A DNA stretch of 64,000 nucleotides from assembly GCA_002354335.1 (NCBI GenBank), contig DELI01000027.1, forward strand, positions 244,491 to 308,490, in the 5' to 3' direction. This DNA is from Sphingobacterium sp. UBA2700. Lineage in GTDB: Bacteria; Bacteroidota; Bacteroidia; Sphingobacteriales; Sphingobacteriaceae. The notes under the pieces were generated by a model. It worked only from the letters and a program-made list of their open reading frames with translations, was not told the DNA's origin and did not search any database. The position numbers and the translations under genes are program-made. Shown here piece after piece: positions 34,092-42,329 of the stretch. Positions within the stretch are counted from its first letter, which is position 1, and every line of letters begins with the position of its first letter.

Positions 34092-35261
34092 ATGAAACCA
34101 AGAACCTACATTTTAGCTCTTTTTTTATTCTTATTTACAGTGCCTTTAGTTGCGCAGGAAAAAATTCGAATCAGTCATCAACCCTATATCCAAGCGCTGA
34201 CGGATAGCTCTTTGTCCATTGTATGGGTAACAAATAAGCCAGCAGTTGCGTGGGTAGAGTTAGCTCCGGCAGATGAGAGTCATTTTTATGCGGAAGCAAG
34301 ACCGAAGTTATTTGCGGCCAAGTATGGTTATAAAACTGTTGGAACTGTTCACCAAGTGGATCTTAAGGGGTTAAAACCGGGGACGAAGTATCGATATCGT
34401 GTCTATAATCAGGAAGTGTTGAGCCATCAGGGAACGCGCGTTCAATATGGGAATTATGTAGCGACGGACGTGTATTCGAAGGCGGCACTGACATTTACTA
34501 CGCCAAAGCCTTCTGATAAGGTCTCTTTTGCTATTTTAAATGATATTCATGGAAAAAATGATTTGCTCAGCAATCTGATCGGGCAGGTCGATCTTACGAA
34601 GACTGATTTTGTGGTTTTCAATGGAGATATGGTGGACGCATTGATTAGTGAAGATCAGATGTTCACTGGTTTTATGGATAAGGCGACGGAACTGTTTGCT
34701 AGTGAGAAGCCGATGTATTTCTCTCGTGGAAATCATGAGACTCGCGGGCCGTTTGCAGTTGCATATCCAAAGTATTTTCCGACGAGCTCCGGAGAATTGT
34801 ACTATATGTTTACGCAAGGAGAGGCTTGTTTTATTGTGTTGGATGGGGGCGAGGATAAACCGGACAGTGATATTGAGTATGCGGGCATCGTGGATATGGA
34901 TTTCTATAGGGCGCAGCAGGCGGCTTGGTTGGAGCGAGCAGTGGAGAGTCCGGCATTTAAGAATGCGAGATATAAGATTGTAATATGCCACATGCCGCCA
35001 ATGGGAGGCTGGCATGGTTCGATTGATATCGAGCGTAAGTTTGTTCCAATATTGAATAAGGCGGGGGCACAGATTATGATCAGTGGACATTTGCACCGAC
35101 ATGTAAAACAAATGCCGACGGCGGCTATCAAGTTCCCGTTATTAGTGAACTCTAATGTAAATATGATTAAAGCGGATATTACTGCTGAGAAGGCGGTGTT
35201 TAGGGTTGTCGACCAACAAGGTAAGCAGGTGGATGAAGTTACCTTAAATCCTTTGCGATAG
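34092..35261 (+). CDS. Secreted purple-acid-phosphatase-like metallophosphoesterase
   Basis: A 389-residue exported protein with a signal peptide at 1-22 (VPLVAQ). Residues about 25-130 form a fibronectin-like purple-acid-phosphatase N domain (VWVTNKPAVAWVEL...KYRYRVYN). The calcineurin-type catalytic domain follows, with NDIHGKND, NGDMVDA, RGNHETRG, ICHMPP and SGHLHRH providing the two-metal ligands. It probably hydrolyses phosphate esters in the periplasm. It lies 24 nt before a small gene that has its own -7 element. Confidence 0.88.
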   Translation: MKPRTYILALFLFLFTVPLVAQEKIRISHQPYIQALTDSSLSIVWVTNKPAVAWVELAPADESHFYAEARPKLFAAKYGYKTVGTVHQVDLKGLKPGTKYRYRVYNQEVLSHQGTRVQYGNYVATDVYSKAALTFTTPKPSDKVSFAILNDIHGKNDLLSNLIGQVDLTKTDFVVFNGDMVDALISEDQMFTGFMDKATELFASEKPMYFSRGNHETRGPFAVAYPKYFPTSSGELYYMFTQGEACFIVLDGGEDKPDSDIEYAGIVDMDFYRAQQAAWLERAVESPAFKNARYKIVICHMPPMGGWHGSIDIERKFVPILNKAGAQIMISGHLHRHVKQMPTAAIKFPLLVNSNVNMIKADITAEKAVFRVVDQQGKQVDEVTLNPLR

Positions 35262-35272
35262 GTTTTTAGCGC

Positions 35273-35280
35273 TATCTTTG
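35273..35280 (+). promoter_or_regulatory. -7 element five nt before a start codon
   Basis: TATCTTTG lies just after the phosphoesterase stop, with only CCTTG between it and the ATG at 35286. A transcript starting at the usual distance would have no leader. Confidence 0.5.
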
Positions 35281-35285
35281 CCTTG

Positions 35286-35801
35286 ATGGAGGTTACAAGG
35301 ATTACAGTAAATGATAAAATGCAGCGGGGATATTCTTACGAATTGCATGCACCGATGGGTGAAGATTTTGACGCGGAGTTTAAACCGCAGTTGAGCCCTA
35401 AGGAAATGCTTGCGCTAGGTGTGTTTGGCGGTCGGTATTTGACGGATTGTAGAGCGGAGTATCCTGCAGACTGGTTCGCTGAAGCAAAGCTCTATGAAGG
35501 GGATCATGCGCAAGGAGATGCGAATCTCAACTTTTTTGCTGTTCAAGCGTCTCAACCGTTGGCGGTTTGGAAGGCAAAAGGATGGATTCATCCGCAAGAT
35601 CCTCGCGGATGGTTCCAATGGTATTGCCGCTATTTTATGGGCCGAAGGACTGATGATGACGCTCGGCAGATAAAGCGCTGGAAGGCTATGGCGAGGCATG
35701 TTGCGCAAGTGAAGGGGAATTGTGAGTTTGGCGATTTAATGTGTCGCAGAAAGCAGCGTCAAGCGCTGTTGCATTGGGCTTATGATAGTATTAATATGTA
35801 A
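35286..35801 (+). CDS. Conserved-looking protein of unknown function, Trp/Tyr-rich
   Basis: A 171-residue cytoplasmic-type protein with no signal peptide. It has many aromatic residues in short motifs: LGVFGGRYLTD, PADWFAEAKL, WKAKGWIHPQDPRGWFQWYC and YFMGRRTDDDARQIKRW. Similar proteins are, as I recall, widespread as hypotheticals in bacteria and plants, but I do not recognise a defined function. The ATG at 35286 is used. The -7 box five nt upstream suggests separate expression from the phosphoesterase. Confidence 0.75.
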   Translation: MEVTRITVNDKMQRGYSYELHAPMGEDFDAEFKPQLSPKEMLALGVFGGRYLTDCRAEYPADWFAEAKLYEGDHAQGDANLNFFAVQASQPLAVWKAKGWIHPQDPRGWFQWYCRYFMGRRTDDDARQIKRWKAMARHVAQVKGNCEFGDLMCRRKQRQALLHWAYDSINM

Positions 35802-35924
35802 TTGAACTCATTGAAAGCATAACTCGGAGATTTGCTAGGAAGCTTGTTGGAAGGCTGTTTACAGGCTGCTTTGAAAATAAATAAGTTCAGAATCAGTTAG
35901 TTTAGGGTTTGGTGTAAATTTATT

Positions 35925-35955
35925 TTTGCAGAATAGAGTAGAAGCCCTATATTTG
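35925..35955 (+). promoter_or_regulatory. Promoter of tRNA-Leu
   Basis: TTTG (35925-35928), a 19-nt spacer and TATATTTG (35948-35955), a near-perfect Bacteroidota promoter ending 21 nt before the tRNA. Confidence 0.8.
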
Positions 35956-35976
35956 CATCATTCCAAAACGGAATAT

Positions 35977-36058
35977 GCCCAGGTGGCGGAATTGGTAGAC
36001 GCGTTGGTCTCAAACACCAATGAAGCAATTCGTGCCGGTTCGATCCCGGCCCTGGGTA
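35977..36058 (+). tRNA. tRNA-Leu (anticodon CAA)
   Basis: An 82-nt class II tRNA. The acceptor stem is GCCCAGG/CCTGGGT. The anticodon stem TTGGT/ACCAA encloses CTCAAAC, with anticodon CAA at 36011-36013. A long variable arm (GAA/TTC) and T-arm GCCGG-TTCGATC-CCGGC follow. The discriminator is A58. The full CCA is not encoded. Confidence 0.95.
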
Positions 36059-36068
36059 CACAAAAAAA

Positions 36069-36100
36069 ACAGGGATTTTATAATTCCTGTTTTTTTTTTT
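36069..36100 (+). terminator. Terminator after tRNA-Leu
   Basis: ACAGGGA pairs with TTCCTGT across an A/T loop, and about ten T follow. Confidence 0.85.
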
Positions 36101-36132
36101 GTTTCTGAAAAATAGATGCTGAAATTCATTCT

Positions 36133-36708
36133 CTAAAGGTATCCCAATATTAGCCAAACCAAGCTCGCTATAACTAGAACAGTTATAAGAAGTTTAGTTA
36201 TAAATTTACCGTTTGCTTTAGCGCCATTTGTAGTGTCTTTACTTTCATCTTTCAAAATTTTCACTTCACTCTTGTATGAAGAAGAAATTTTTGAGTTTTT
36301 TTGTTCCTCATCGACTAAATAGCTTTTTTTGAACAAAATTTCTAGTTTTTCCAAAGAATCATATCCTTCGTCTATTAAGGAGTCATTAATAAAAATATCG
36401 TAAAGCTCGGAACTGTCTTTTTTTAATAGCAGGATTTTATCATCAAAATATTGGTTTCTGTATAAATAGGTTTTATCTTCTACAGTAATTAGTATTTTAT
36501 CTTTGCTAATGTATTCCCAACTGCCTTTGCTAACATTGCCTTTTTTTGAAACTAATAATAGATTTTTGTCTCTAAATATATATGTCACGAAGGTAATGCC
36601 ATGTTCATCGATTAGAACCCATTGCTTGTTCTTTAAAATCGACTCGTCATTTAGTTGTTTTGAGTATGTTTGGACTCGTGGTAAGATACTCTCTAAGAGC
36701 TTTTTCAT
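36133..36708 (-). CDS. Tail-anchored membrane protein of unknown function
   Basis: A 191-residue protein. Residues 1-135 look like a beta-rich soluble domain (YIFRDKNLLLVSKKGNVSKG, DKILITVEDKTYLYRNQY). A Ser/Lys-rich linker follows, then one C-terminal membrane helix (FITKLLITVLVIASLVWLIL, about 168-188). The layout suggests a cytoplasmic domain held at the membrane by its tail. It is more A+T-rich than most neighbours and lies in a loosely packed region next to tRNA-Leu, so recent acquisition is possible. Family not recognised. Confidence 0.65.
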   Translation of the reverse strand: MKKLLESILPRVQTYSKQLNDESILKNKQWVLIDEHGITFVTYIFRDKNLLLVSKKGNVSKGSWEYISKDKILITVEDKTYLYRNQYFDDKILLLKKDSSELYDIFINDSLIDEGYDSLEKLEILFKKSYLVDEEQKNSKISSSYKSEVKILKDESKDTTNGAKANGKFITKLLITVLVIASLVWLILGYL

Positions 36709-36933
36709 TTCCTAATAGCTATTTATTTTGCAAAATAAGAAGAATTGTTAAAACCCTGGTTATTTCAAATAAACAGTATTTTCAGATGGCTGATTTTTTC
36801 TTTCTATAATGGCATTAGCCATGATTCGATTTAAGCGGAATTTCGTTTTTCTTTTTACGCCAATCGTACCGCACTTAACAATCCGGCTTAGTATGAAGAT
36901 ATCATACACCGTAATCCTCTTTTTACAAGTGGA

Positions 36934-37311
36934 CTATTCCAATTCTATATCAGCTTCAGCATGTTGAATACACTTCCAGGTGTTCTCAATTTTTAGCCAG
37001 GTGGATGAGCAAGCGCATTTCGATATTACTTCCTCGTCCTTTACCTTATGCATAAGCTCTACGCGGTAAGCTATAACTGCAAGTTCATCCGAGGCGTTAT
37101 GAAATTTAACATCGTCTATTTTGTTGACTTTCATTTCCATCCCTTCCGCCTGCTCGAAGACCTTTTTAAAATCGTCTTCTGTCATTATGCGAGGTCCGTT
37201 CTTGCTTGCAAGAACACAAGGAAAGTAGGTTAGGTTTGTGACAGTTTCTAGATCATGGTTTTCCATGCCAGTCCAATAGGCTTTCTCCAGCTTTAAGATT
37301 TGATCTTTCAT
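36934..37311 (-). CDS. SnoaL/DUF4440-like (NTF2-fold) protein
   Basis: A 125-residue NTF2-fold protein. The opening helix LKLEKAYWTGMENHDLETVTNLTY, the middle ASKNGPRIMTEDDFKKVFEQA and closing strands ending STWLKIENTWKCIQHAE match the SnoaL/DUF4440 layout. It has no signal peptide. The family includes isomerases, hydrolases and ligand binders, and the active site cannot be assigned here. It stands alone, about 180 bp from tRNA-His. Confidence 0.72.
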   Translation of the reverse strand: MKDQILKLEKAYWTGMENHDLETVTNLTYFPCVLASKNGPRIMTEDDFKKVFEQAEGMEMKVNKIDDVKFHNASDELAVIAYRVELMHKVKDEEVISKCACSSTWLKIENTWKCIQHAEADIELE

Positions 37312-37459
37312 AGTTTAGTGTGATTTTTCTTAAAGAACAGATTTATAGACAGTTTGTTTCGAAACTTCCCATGCGCGGTTGGGGGATAAGTGGGTGGGAT
37401 TCTTGAAAGGGTAGTGGATCCGAGAACTCCCGTGACCCCTTCAAAATGCTATAAACGTA

Positions 37460-37487
37460 AAAAGCTTCTCAGAAATGAGAAGCTTTT
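37460..37487 (-). terminator. Terminator after tRNA-His
   Basis: AAAAGCTTCTC/GAGAAGCTTTT with a six-nt loop. On the minus strand it starts three nt after the tRNA 3' end, and T residues follow the stem. Confidence 0.88.
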
Positions 37488-37489
37488 CG

Positions 37490-37564
37490 GGTAAGTAATG
37501 GGGCTCGAACCCACGACCCCTAGAACCACAATCTAGTGCTCTAACCAACTGAGCTATACCTACC
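37490..37564 (-). tRNA. tRNA-His (anticodon GTG)
   Basis: A tRNA on the minus strand with acceptor GTAGGTA/TACTTAC plus the extra G(-1) opposite discriminator C73 that marks tRNA-His. The D-arm is GCTC...GAGC. The anticodon loop TTGTGGT is closed by CTAGA/TCTAG, with the anticodon at 37527-37529. The T-arm is GTGGG-TTCGAGC-CCCAT. No CCA is encoded. Confidence 0.95.
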
Positions 37565-37578
37565 GTGATTTTGTGATA

Positions 37579-37586
37579 CAAAAGTA
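37579..37586 (-). promoter_or_regulatory. -7 element of tRNA-His
   Basis: On the minus strand TACTTTTG fits TAnnTTTG and ends 14 nt before the tRNA 5' end. Confidence 0.6.
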
Positions 37587-38055
37587 GAATTAATCTCTAT
37601 AATCTCCAAATATATTCAGCTAAAAATATGGCTTTTGATACAAATAGGCTCATTTCTAAGCAGATATTTTTTATAAACTCTGCATTCTGAACGATAAAAT
37701 GGAGAAAGAAATCTCATTTAATTCAGATTAAGACAATTCATCTACAATAGATTCTACGTGAAGGAATGAAGAGATGACATCGCTAGCTTTTTATGATTTT
37801 GTGTATGTGATGCTAAATTATTGATAATTAGGATGTTCTTTTGTCAGGCAAGTGTAACATCCTTGATGCATGATAATGCGAAATCGTTATGTTTCCGACT
37901 AAAATGGGCCAAACAAGCTGATCATTAAATAAATTTTATTTTTGATTGCATTCCAAGTTTTTAATTATTGAATCATAATTTGAAAAATTAGTTTATATTT
38001 GATTTAGGCGTTTTGAGCTAGTAATCAATTGTTTGTCATCTTAATTTTTATAGAA
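37587..38055. other. Long A+T-rich intergenic region
   Basis: About 470 bp with no ORF I can support and no clear hairpin or repeat. A -7-like TATATTTG at 37994-38001 probably serves the following plus-strand gene. The rest has no visible structure. A small RNA cannot be excluded. Confidence 0.5.
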
Positions 38056-38475
38056 ATGATTTTTAAAAATATATTGGTTGATTCAGCATTGATCGGTACG
38101 ATAAAATTCTACGCCTACGTGTTCAATAATTATGATGGCCAAACAGGCTTCGGATTATTTACGAATGATGGACCTAAGCCAATTGTCTATTTTCTACGAA
38201 GTAAAAGCGCTCGCATCACGCTGCACTTCGATGATGAAATTATCTTCTGGTTATGTGATCAAAGTGAATTTAGTACGCAAGAGCGTAGGTGTTTATTTAA
38301 AGAGTTTCTAGACTTTGCCATACGAATGGAGCGAAAGGCTGCAGAGATGATATTTAAAGGGGTTAAAATGACTACACTTTCCGACTCTCGAGAGATTATA
38401 AAGTACAAACGCTTGTACATACATTATAAACGTCCTTCCATTCCTCCAACTGTTCGCCTCAGTATGGAAAACTAA
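38056..38475 (+). CDS. Hypothetical protein
   Basis: A 139-residue protein with no signal peptide. The N-terminal half is beta-rich (GTIKFYAYVFNNYDGQTGFGLF, PIVYFLRSKSARITLHFDDEIIFWL). The C-terminal half has a helix (CLFKEFLDFAIRMERKAAEMIF) and a basic end. The ATG at 38056 is chosen over a TTG 27 nt upstream that would only add hydrophobic residues. Its stop overlaps the stop of the convergent MocR gene by four nt. No family recognised. A tRNA-linked acquired gene is one possibility given the A+T-rich setting. Confidence 0.6.
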   Translation: MIFKNILVDSALIGTIKFYAYVFNNYDGQTGFGLFTNDGPKPIVYFLRSKSARITLHFDDEIIFWLCDQSEFSTQERRCLFKEFLDFAIRMERKAAEMIFKGVKMTTLSDSREIIKYKRLYIHYKRPSIPPTVRLSMEN

Positions 38476-39947
38476 TTTTCCATTTCTTCTAATACAGTTT
38501 TTAATATTTTTACAGCCTGATCCATTTCCTCCATATTGAGATTGCCGAATCCTATACGTGTTCCCCTGGTTTTGTTGGATTGGTAGAGTAGGGTTTTTGG
38601 TATGAAGAGCTGTTTTGCAGCGCAGCGTTTCGCAAGCTCATAAAGGTTGATCGATTTTCGCCAGTTCAGCCAAAAAGCCAATCCGCCTTTGGGTATACTA
38701 AATTCAACCCATTCCTTGAGATGTTCGGACAATAAGCTTCCGAAGTAATCTCTACGCTCTTTATATACTTTCAAAGACTTCTTTAAATGACGATCAACGA
38801 CTCCCTCTTGAATCAACTCACCCAACGCCTGCTCCATCAGGATATCGCCTTGCCGATCGATAATACCCAAGTGTTTCCGCATTTCTTGCATGATATTCGT
38901 CGGGGCTACGATAAATCCTGTTCTAAAACCCGGTGCTAAAGATTTACCAAACGAACCTACATAGATGACCATCCCATTCTGATCGTTGCTGGCGATTGGC
39001 AAAATCGGTTGTTTCTCATAGTGAAAGTCATAATCATAATCGTCCTCCACAATAATAAATCCGTATTGATTGGCTAATTGCAGTAAGTCCATCCTCCGCT
39101 GAGCAGACAATGGTACGGTGGTTGGGTAATGCTGTTGCGGAGTAACATAAACCATTCGTATAGTCTCTTTCTCGCATAATTTCCGGAGCGCATTAGTATC
39201 TATTCCATCCTCATCAACCGCGATAGTTTTAATTTTGTTGCCCGCTTTTTGAAAAATCATGTTTGCTGAGAAATAACTTAAGTCTGCGACGACAACGGTA
39301 TCTGAAGGCTCCAGAATGATTTCAGCAATGATAAACAAGCTCATCTCCATGCTGCGTGTGATCAGCAAGTTGTCCTTGCTGATCGCTAATCCCCGCGAAT
39401 GCTGAAGGTATTGCGTCAGCTGCTCTTTAAAATATTCAGATCCGTCATAATTGTAATACCCCATTTTCTTGCGGTTGATTTTGCGTTTGAGGTTGGCGGA
39501 GTAAATCCTGGAGAGGTCGTCCAATTGCGTTAGGCGGATATCTGGCGTGCCATCATTGAAACTTAGCTCATAGCTATTCTTCTCAAAAGGATTATCTAAA
39601 AGGAAGGATTTCCGAAAATGATAGCCTGTACTTTTCGGATAGCTATTTTCTTTTTCCGCGGAAGGGTTGAGGATCGGCAATTCTGAGGATATAAAAGTTC
39701 CCTTGTTAGCGCGTATTTCTACCCAACCTTGCGCGAACAGCTCCTCGTAGGCCGCGGTAATGGTGTTTCTGTGCACTTCCAATAGTTCGCCTAACTGTCG
39801 GGTTCCCAAGAGTTTCGATCCTGGTCTTAGGTGTCCGCGGCCAATGGCTTGGATAAATTGTTGGGCTATTTGAAGGTATAGGGGGTGGGAATTCGAACGA
39901 TCTATTTGGATAATACTGCGATAAGGAATGTTGTCCGGACTACTCAT
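38472..39947 (-). CDS. MocR-type regulator (GntR HTH fused to aminotransferase fold)
   Basis: A 491-residue regulator. Residues about 15-90 form a GntR winged helix (PLYLQIAQQFIQAIGRGHLR, GTRQLGELLEVHRNTITAAYEEL). Residues about 130-490 form a fold-type I aminotransferase domain with VEDDYDYDFHY and the PLP lysine in GSFGKSLAPGFR. Such proteins use PLP or its amino-acid adducts as the signal, and PdxR is the best-known case. The ATG at 39947 is chosen because the long upstream frame runs through the divergent gene. It is divergent from the biotin operon with 64 nt between start codons, so control of that operon and of itself is likely (inference). Confidence 0.9.
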   Translation of the reverse strand: MSSPDNIPYRSIIQIDRSNSHPLYLQIAQQFIQAIGRGHLRPGSKLLGTRQLGELLEVHRNTITAAYEELFAQGWVEIRANKGTFISSELPILNPSAEKENSYPKSTGYHFRKSFLLDNPFEKNSYELSFNDGTPDIRLTQLDDLSRIYSANLKRKINRKKMGYYNYDGSEYFKEQLTQYLQHSRGLAISKDNLLITRSMEMSLFIIAEIILEPSDTVVVADLSYFSANMIFQKAGNKIKTIAVDEDGIDTNALRKLCEKETIRMVYVTPQQHYPTTVPLSAQRRMDLLQLANQYGFIIVEDDYDYDFHYEKQPILPIASNDQNGMVIYVGSFGKSLAPGFRTGFIVAPTNIMQEMRKHLGIIDRQGDILMEQALGELIQEGVVDRHLKKSLKVYKERRDYFGSLLSEHLKEWVEFSIPKGGLAFWLNWRKSINLYELAKRCAAKQLFIPKTLLYQSNKTRGTRIGFGNLNMEEMDQAVKILKTVLEEMEN

Positions 39948-40011
39948 GATATCAAAACTGGTAGGGTCTAACCTGCCGGCAAGGTAATATATTTGTTGGA
40001 AATAGAAAAAT
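39948..40011. promoter_or_regulatory. Divergent control region of mocR and the biotin operon
   Basis: A 64-nt gap. The plus-strand -7 element TATATTTG lies at 39988-39995, 16 nt before the operon ATG. No TTTG is found at -33, which suggests activator dependence. An imperfect dyad TAACCTGCCGGCAAGGTAA (core TGCCGGCA) sits at about 39969-39987, just upstream of the -7, and is the best operator candidate. It does not resemble the BirA operator. No riboswitch-sized leader is present. Confidence 0.6.
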
Positions 40012-40647
40012 ATGAAAACAATTATAGATCGCATCGTAAGAGATGATGTCCTCCACGCAAAATGGCTAAATACCCTATCTTTCATGGAAAATGCGGGAGC
40101 TCGTAAAATCTCTGCCTGTGAAGATCGGTTCAAAACCGATATCATGCAGTTGAAACATGCTGCGGAAGAACATCGCCATGCCTATTACCTCAAGAAGCAG
40201 CTTTATAAACTCGATGTCACCGGTTTCCAATATTACGCTGCCGATACATTATTAGCGTCTAATCACACCCAACATTACTTGCATGCGCTGGATATACAAG
40301 CCTGTCGATATTTAAAAAAACAGTTTCAATTAGATGGGAATGCGTTGAAACATGCCGCTTATCTTTTTGTTACCTACGCTATCGAAGTTCGTGCGGATGA
40401 GCTCTATCCAATTTATCAGGAAGCTTTAACCAAGCATCACTCCAAAGTGATGGTAAAGTCAATTATTCTCGAAGAGGAAGGACATTTGGAAGAAATGATA
40501 GCCTCATTAAAAGAATTTGATGAGCAATGGGAAGTCCACGCTGCGGCGATTTTAGCGTTAGAAAAGGAGCTGTTTCAGCACTGGTTTTCGGCAATTGCAT
40601 TAGAGATAGAGAAGGCATATGGGCACATTGCAGAGGTGGCAAACTAA
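40012..40647 (+). CDS. Ferritin-like diiron protein leading the biotin operon, function unknown
   Basis: A 211-residue, almost all-helical soluble protein. It carries the full diiron four-helix pattern: E26 (helix 1, FMENAG), E53-x-x-H56 (helix 2, AAEEHRHAYYL), E125 (helix 3, VTYAIEVRADELY) and E155-x-x-H158 (helix 4, IILEEEGHLEEM). The spacings of 27 and 30 residues between each Glu and its ExxH are close to those in Coq7, rubrerythrin-like and MiaE-like enzymes. Its last 29 nt overlap the bioF start, so the two are translationally coupled. Seen: motif and context. Inferred: an O2-using step in biotin synthesis, perhaps making the pimeloyl thioester. An iron-storage or Fe-S support role is the main alternative. 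Confidence 0.72.
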   Translation: MKTIIDRIVRDDVLHAKWLNTLSFMENAGARKISACEDRFKTDIMQLKHAAEEHRHAYYLKKQLYKLDVTGFQYYAADTLLASNHTQHYLHALDIQACRYLKKQFQLDGNALKHAAYLFVTYAIEVRADELYPIYQEALTKHHSKVMVKSIILEEEGHLEEMIASLKEFDEQWEVHAAAILALEKELFQHWFSAIALEIEKAYGHIAEVAN

Positions 40648-41728
40648 TTTCAGTGATCGTGCTTCGAGAGACCTGCTAAGAGAGTTGCGCATCGAAGAGC
40701 GGATGATTGATTTCGCCTCTAACGATTACCTAGGCTTGGCGAGAAATGCAAGGTTTCAACAATCTTTGCTGGAAATAGCTATTCAAAGCCCAGCCTTGAT
40801 GACAGGAAGTGCTAGTTCAAGGCTAATTACTGGAAATTCATCGATAAAGGAAGACGTAGAAGGCTTTTTAGCGAAACGATACGATGTAGAATCAGCACTG
40901 CTGTTTCCATCAGGCTATATTGCTAATTTATCGCTGCTGAGCGCTTTGCCCCAGCGAGGCGATACAGTAATTGTGGACGAATCGATACATCGATCCGTTC
41001 ATGATGCTTGCTCACTGAATCAAGCCAATAAATGGAAGTTTCGACATCAAGATCTCAATCATTTAGAAGCCTTGCTGAAACGTGCGAAGGGGCAGTGCTG
41101 GGTGGTTGTTGAATCCGTCTATTCGATGGACGGAGATATTGCAGCATTAAGGGAGCTCGCTCAACTCGCTAACTTATATGGTGCCCACCTTATCGTCGAT
41201 GAAGCGCATGCCGTCGGCGTGTTTGGAGACGGGCTTATCCCAACGTATGGTTTGCAATCGCAGGTCTTTGCCTGCGTAGTCACCTATGGAAAGGCGATGG
41301 GGCTACATGGGGCTGCAGTTTTAGGGTCGGAAGCGTTGAAGAGTTATCTCATTAATTTTGCTTCTCCATTTATCTACAGCACGGCAATGCCCGACTTAAT
41401 GGCATTAAGCATACAAGCGGGCTATCAATTTTTAGATCAGAACGCTCATCTGGCAGTAGAACTTCAAGATCGTATTACCTTCTATGAAACAGAAATGCTT
41501 GCTGAAGTCTCAAAATCATTACTTACACCCATACAGCCTGTTATTATTCCCGATATAAACAAATTGAGGAGTATTACTAAAGAGCTTAAAGCGCAAGGTT
41601 CTCATGTTTATGCGGTACTGCCGCCTACAGTGCCGGAAGGAACTGGCCGGTTAAGAATCTCAATCCATCAATACAACAGCGAGGAGGAAATCAAACAACT
41701 CGTCGAACTTATCAAATCAAGTACATAA
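40619..41728 (+). CDS. bioF: 8-amino-7-oxononanoate synthase
   Basis: A 369-residue fold-type I PLP enzyme that condenses a pimeloyl thioester with L-alanine to KAPA. FASNDYLGLA, SGYIANLSLLSAL, VVESVYSMDGD, IVDEAHAVGVFG and the PLP lysine in VVTYGKAMGLHGAA are all present. The start ATG at 40619 lies inside the upstream diiron gene. A few residues (MGTLQRWQTNF) precede the usual start of homology, as in many BioF. Its stop overlaps the bioD ATG (TAATG). Confidence 0.94.
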   Translation: MGTLQRWQTNFSDRASRDLLRELRIEERMIDFASNDYLGLARNARFQQSLLEIAIQSPALMTGSASSRLITGNSSIKEDVEGFLAKRYDVESALLFPSGYIANLSLLSALPQRGDTVIVDESIHRSVHDACSLNQANKWKFRHQDLNHLEALLKRAKGQCWVVVESVYSMDGDIAALRELAQLANLYGAHLIVDEAHAVGVFGDGLIPTYGLQSQVFACVVTYGKAMGLHGAAVLGSEALKSYLINFASPFIYSTAMPDLMALSIQAGYQFLDQNAHLAVELQDRITFYETEMLAEVSKSLLTPIQPVIIPDINKLRSITKELKAQGSHVYAVLPPTVPEGTGRLRISIHQYNSEEEIKQLVELIKSST

Positions 41729-42294
41729 TGGAAAAACAAGTCTTTGTATCAGGGATAGGAACTGGAATAGGGAAGACGTTCTGTTCTGCAATGCTTGTCA
41801 AACTTTGGCAAGCCGATTATTGGAAGCCAATACAGTCTGGCGATCTGAATATGACAGACAGCATGACTGTGCGAGAGCTTGTTGAAGATGAGGTAACCAT
41901 ATTTCCCGAACGCTATCGACTAAATACTGCGGCATCTCCGCATGAGTCCGCTCGCATCCATGGAGTAGAGATTAAATTGAACGATTTTCAACTGCCATAC
42001 AGCCCAAATAACCTTGTTGTTGAAGGGGCAGGAGGATTATATGTTCCTATCAATGAGGATAAATTTATAATCGACTTAATAAAACACTTGAACTTACCTG
42101 TCGTGTTAGTCGTCAAAGATTACCTTGGCTGTATCAACCACAGTATCCTTTCCATCAAAGCGCTCGAGTCCAACAATATTGTGTTGGACACCGTGGTTTT
42201 TAATGGTCCATTTTCTAGTGCAACGGAACGGGTCATCCGTCGGCATCTTCCTGAGGAAGTAGCATGCCTCAATATACCTTGGTTACACAAGTAA
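41728..42294 (+). CDS. bioD: Dethiobiotin synthetase
   Basis: A 188-residue P-loop enzyme that closes the ureido ring of DAPA using CO2 and ATP. It has the P-loop [12 protein letters not shown] near the N-terminus, YWKPIQSGD, and [12 protein letters not shown] with the DAPA-binding region. It is somewhat shorter than typical BioD (about 210-230) at the C-terminus, but the core is intact. The start overlaps the bioF stop by one base. Confidence 0.93.
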   Translation: MEKQVFVSGIGTGIGKTFCSAMLVKLWQADYWKPIQSGDLNMTDSMTVRELVEDEVTIFPERYRLNTAASPHESARIHGVEIKLNDFQLPYSPNNLVVEGAGGLYVPINEDKFIIDLIKHLNLPVVLVVKDYLGCINHSILSIKALESNNIVLDTVVFNGPFSSATERVIRRHLPEEVACLNIPWLHK

Positions 42295-42329
42295 AGCAGA
42301 ATAAACAAAACAAAATACATCAAATCAGA

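Noticed and set aside
37330..37459. GC-rich stretch before tRNA-His terminator as an attachment site or mobile-element scar
   Set aside because: No direct repeat of the tRNA 3' end and no integrase gene was seen within the window.
39948..40011. Riboswitch or BirA operator upstream of the biotin operon
   Set aside because: The whole gap is 64 nt, the predicted leader is about 10 nt, and no BirA-like dyad is present.
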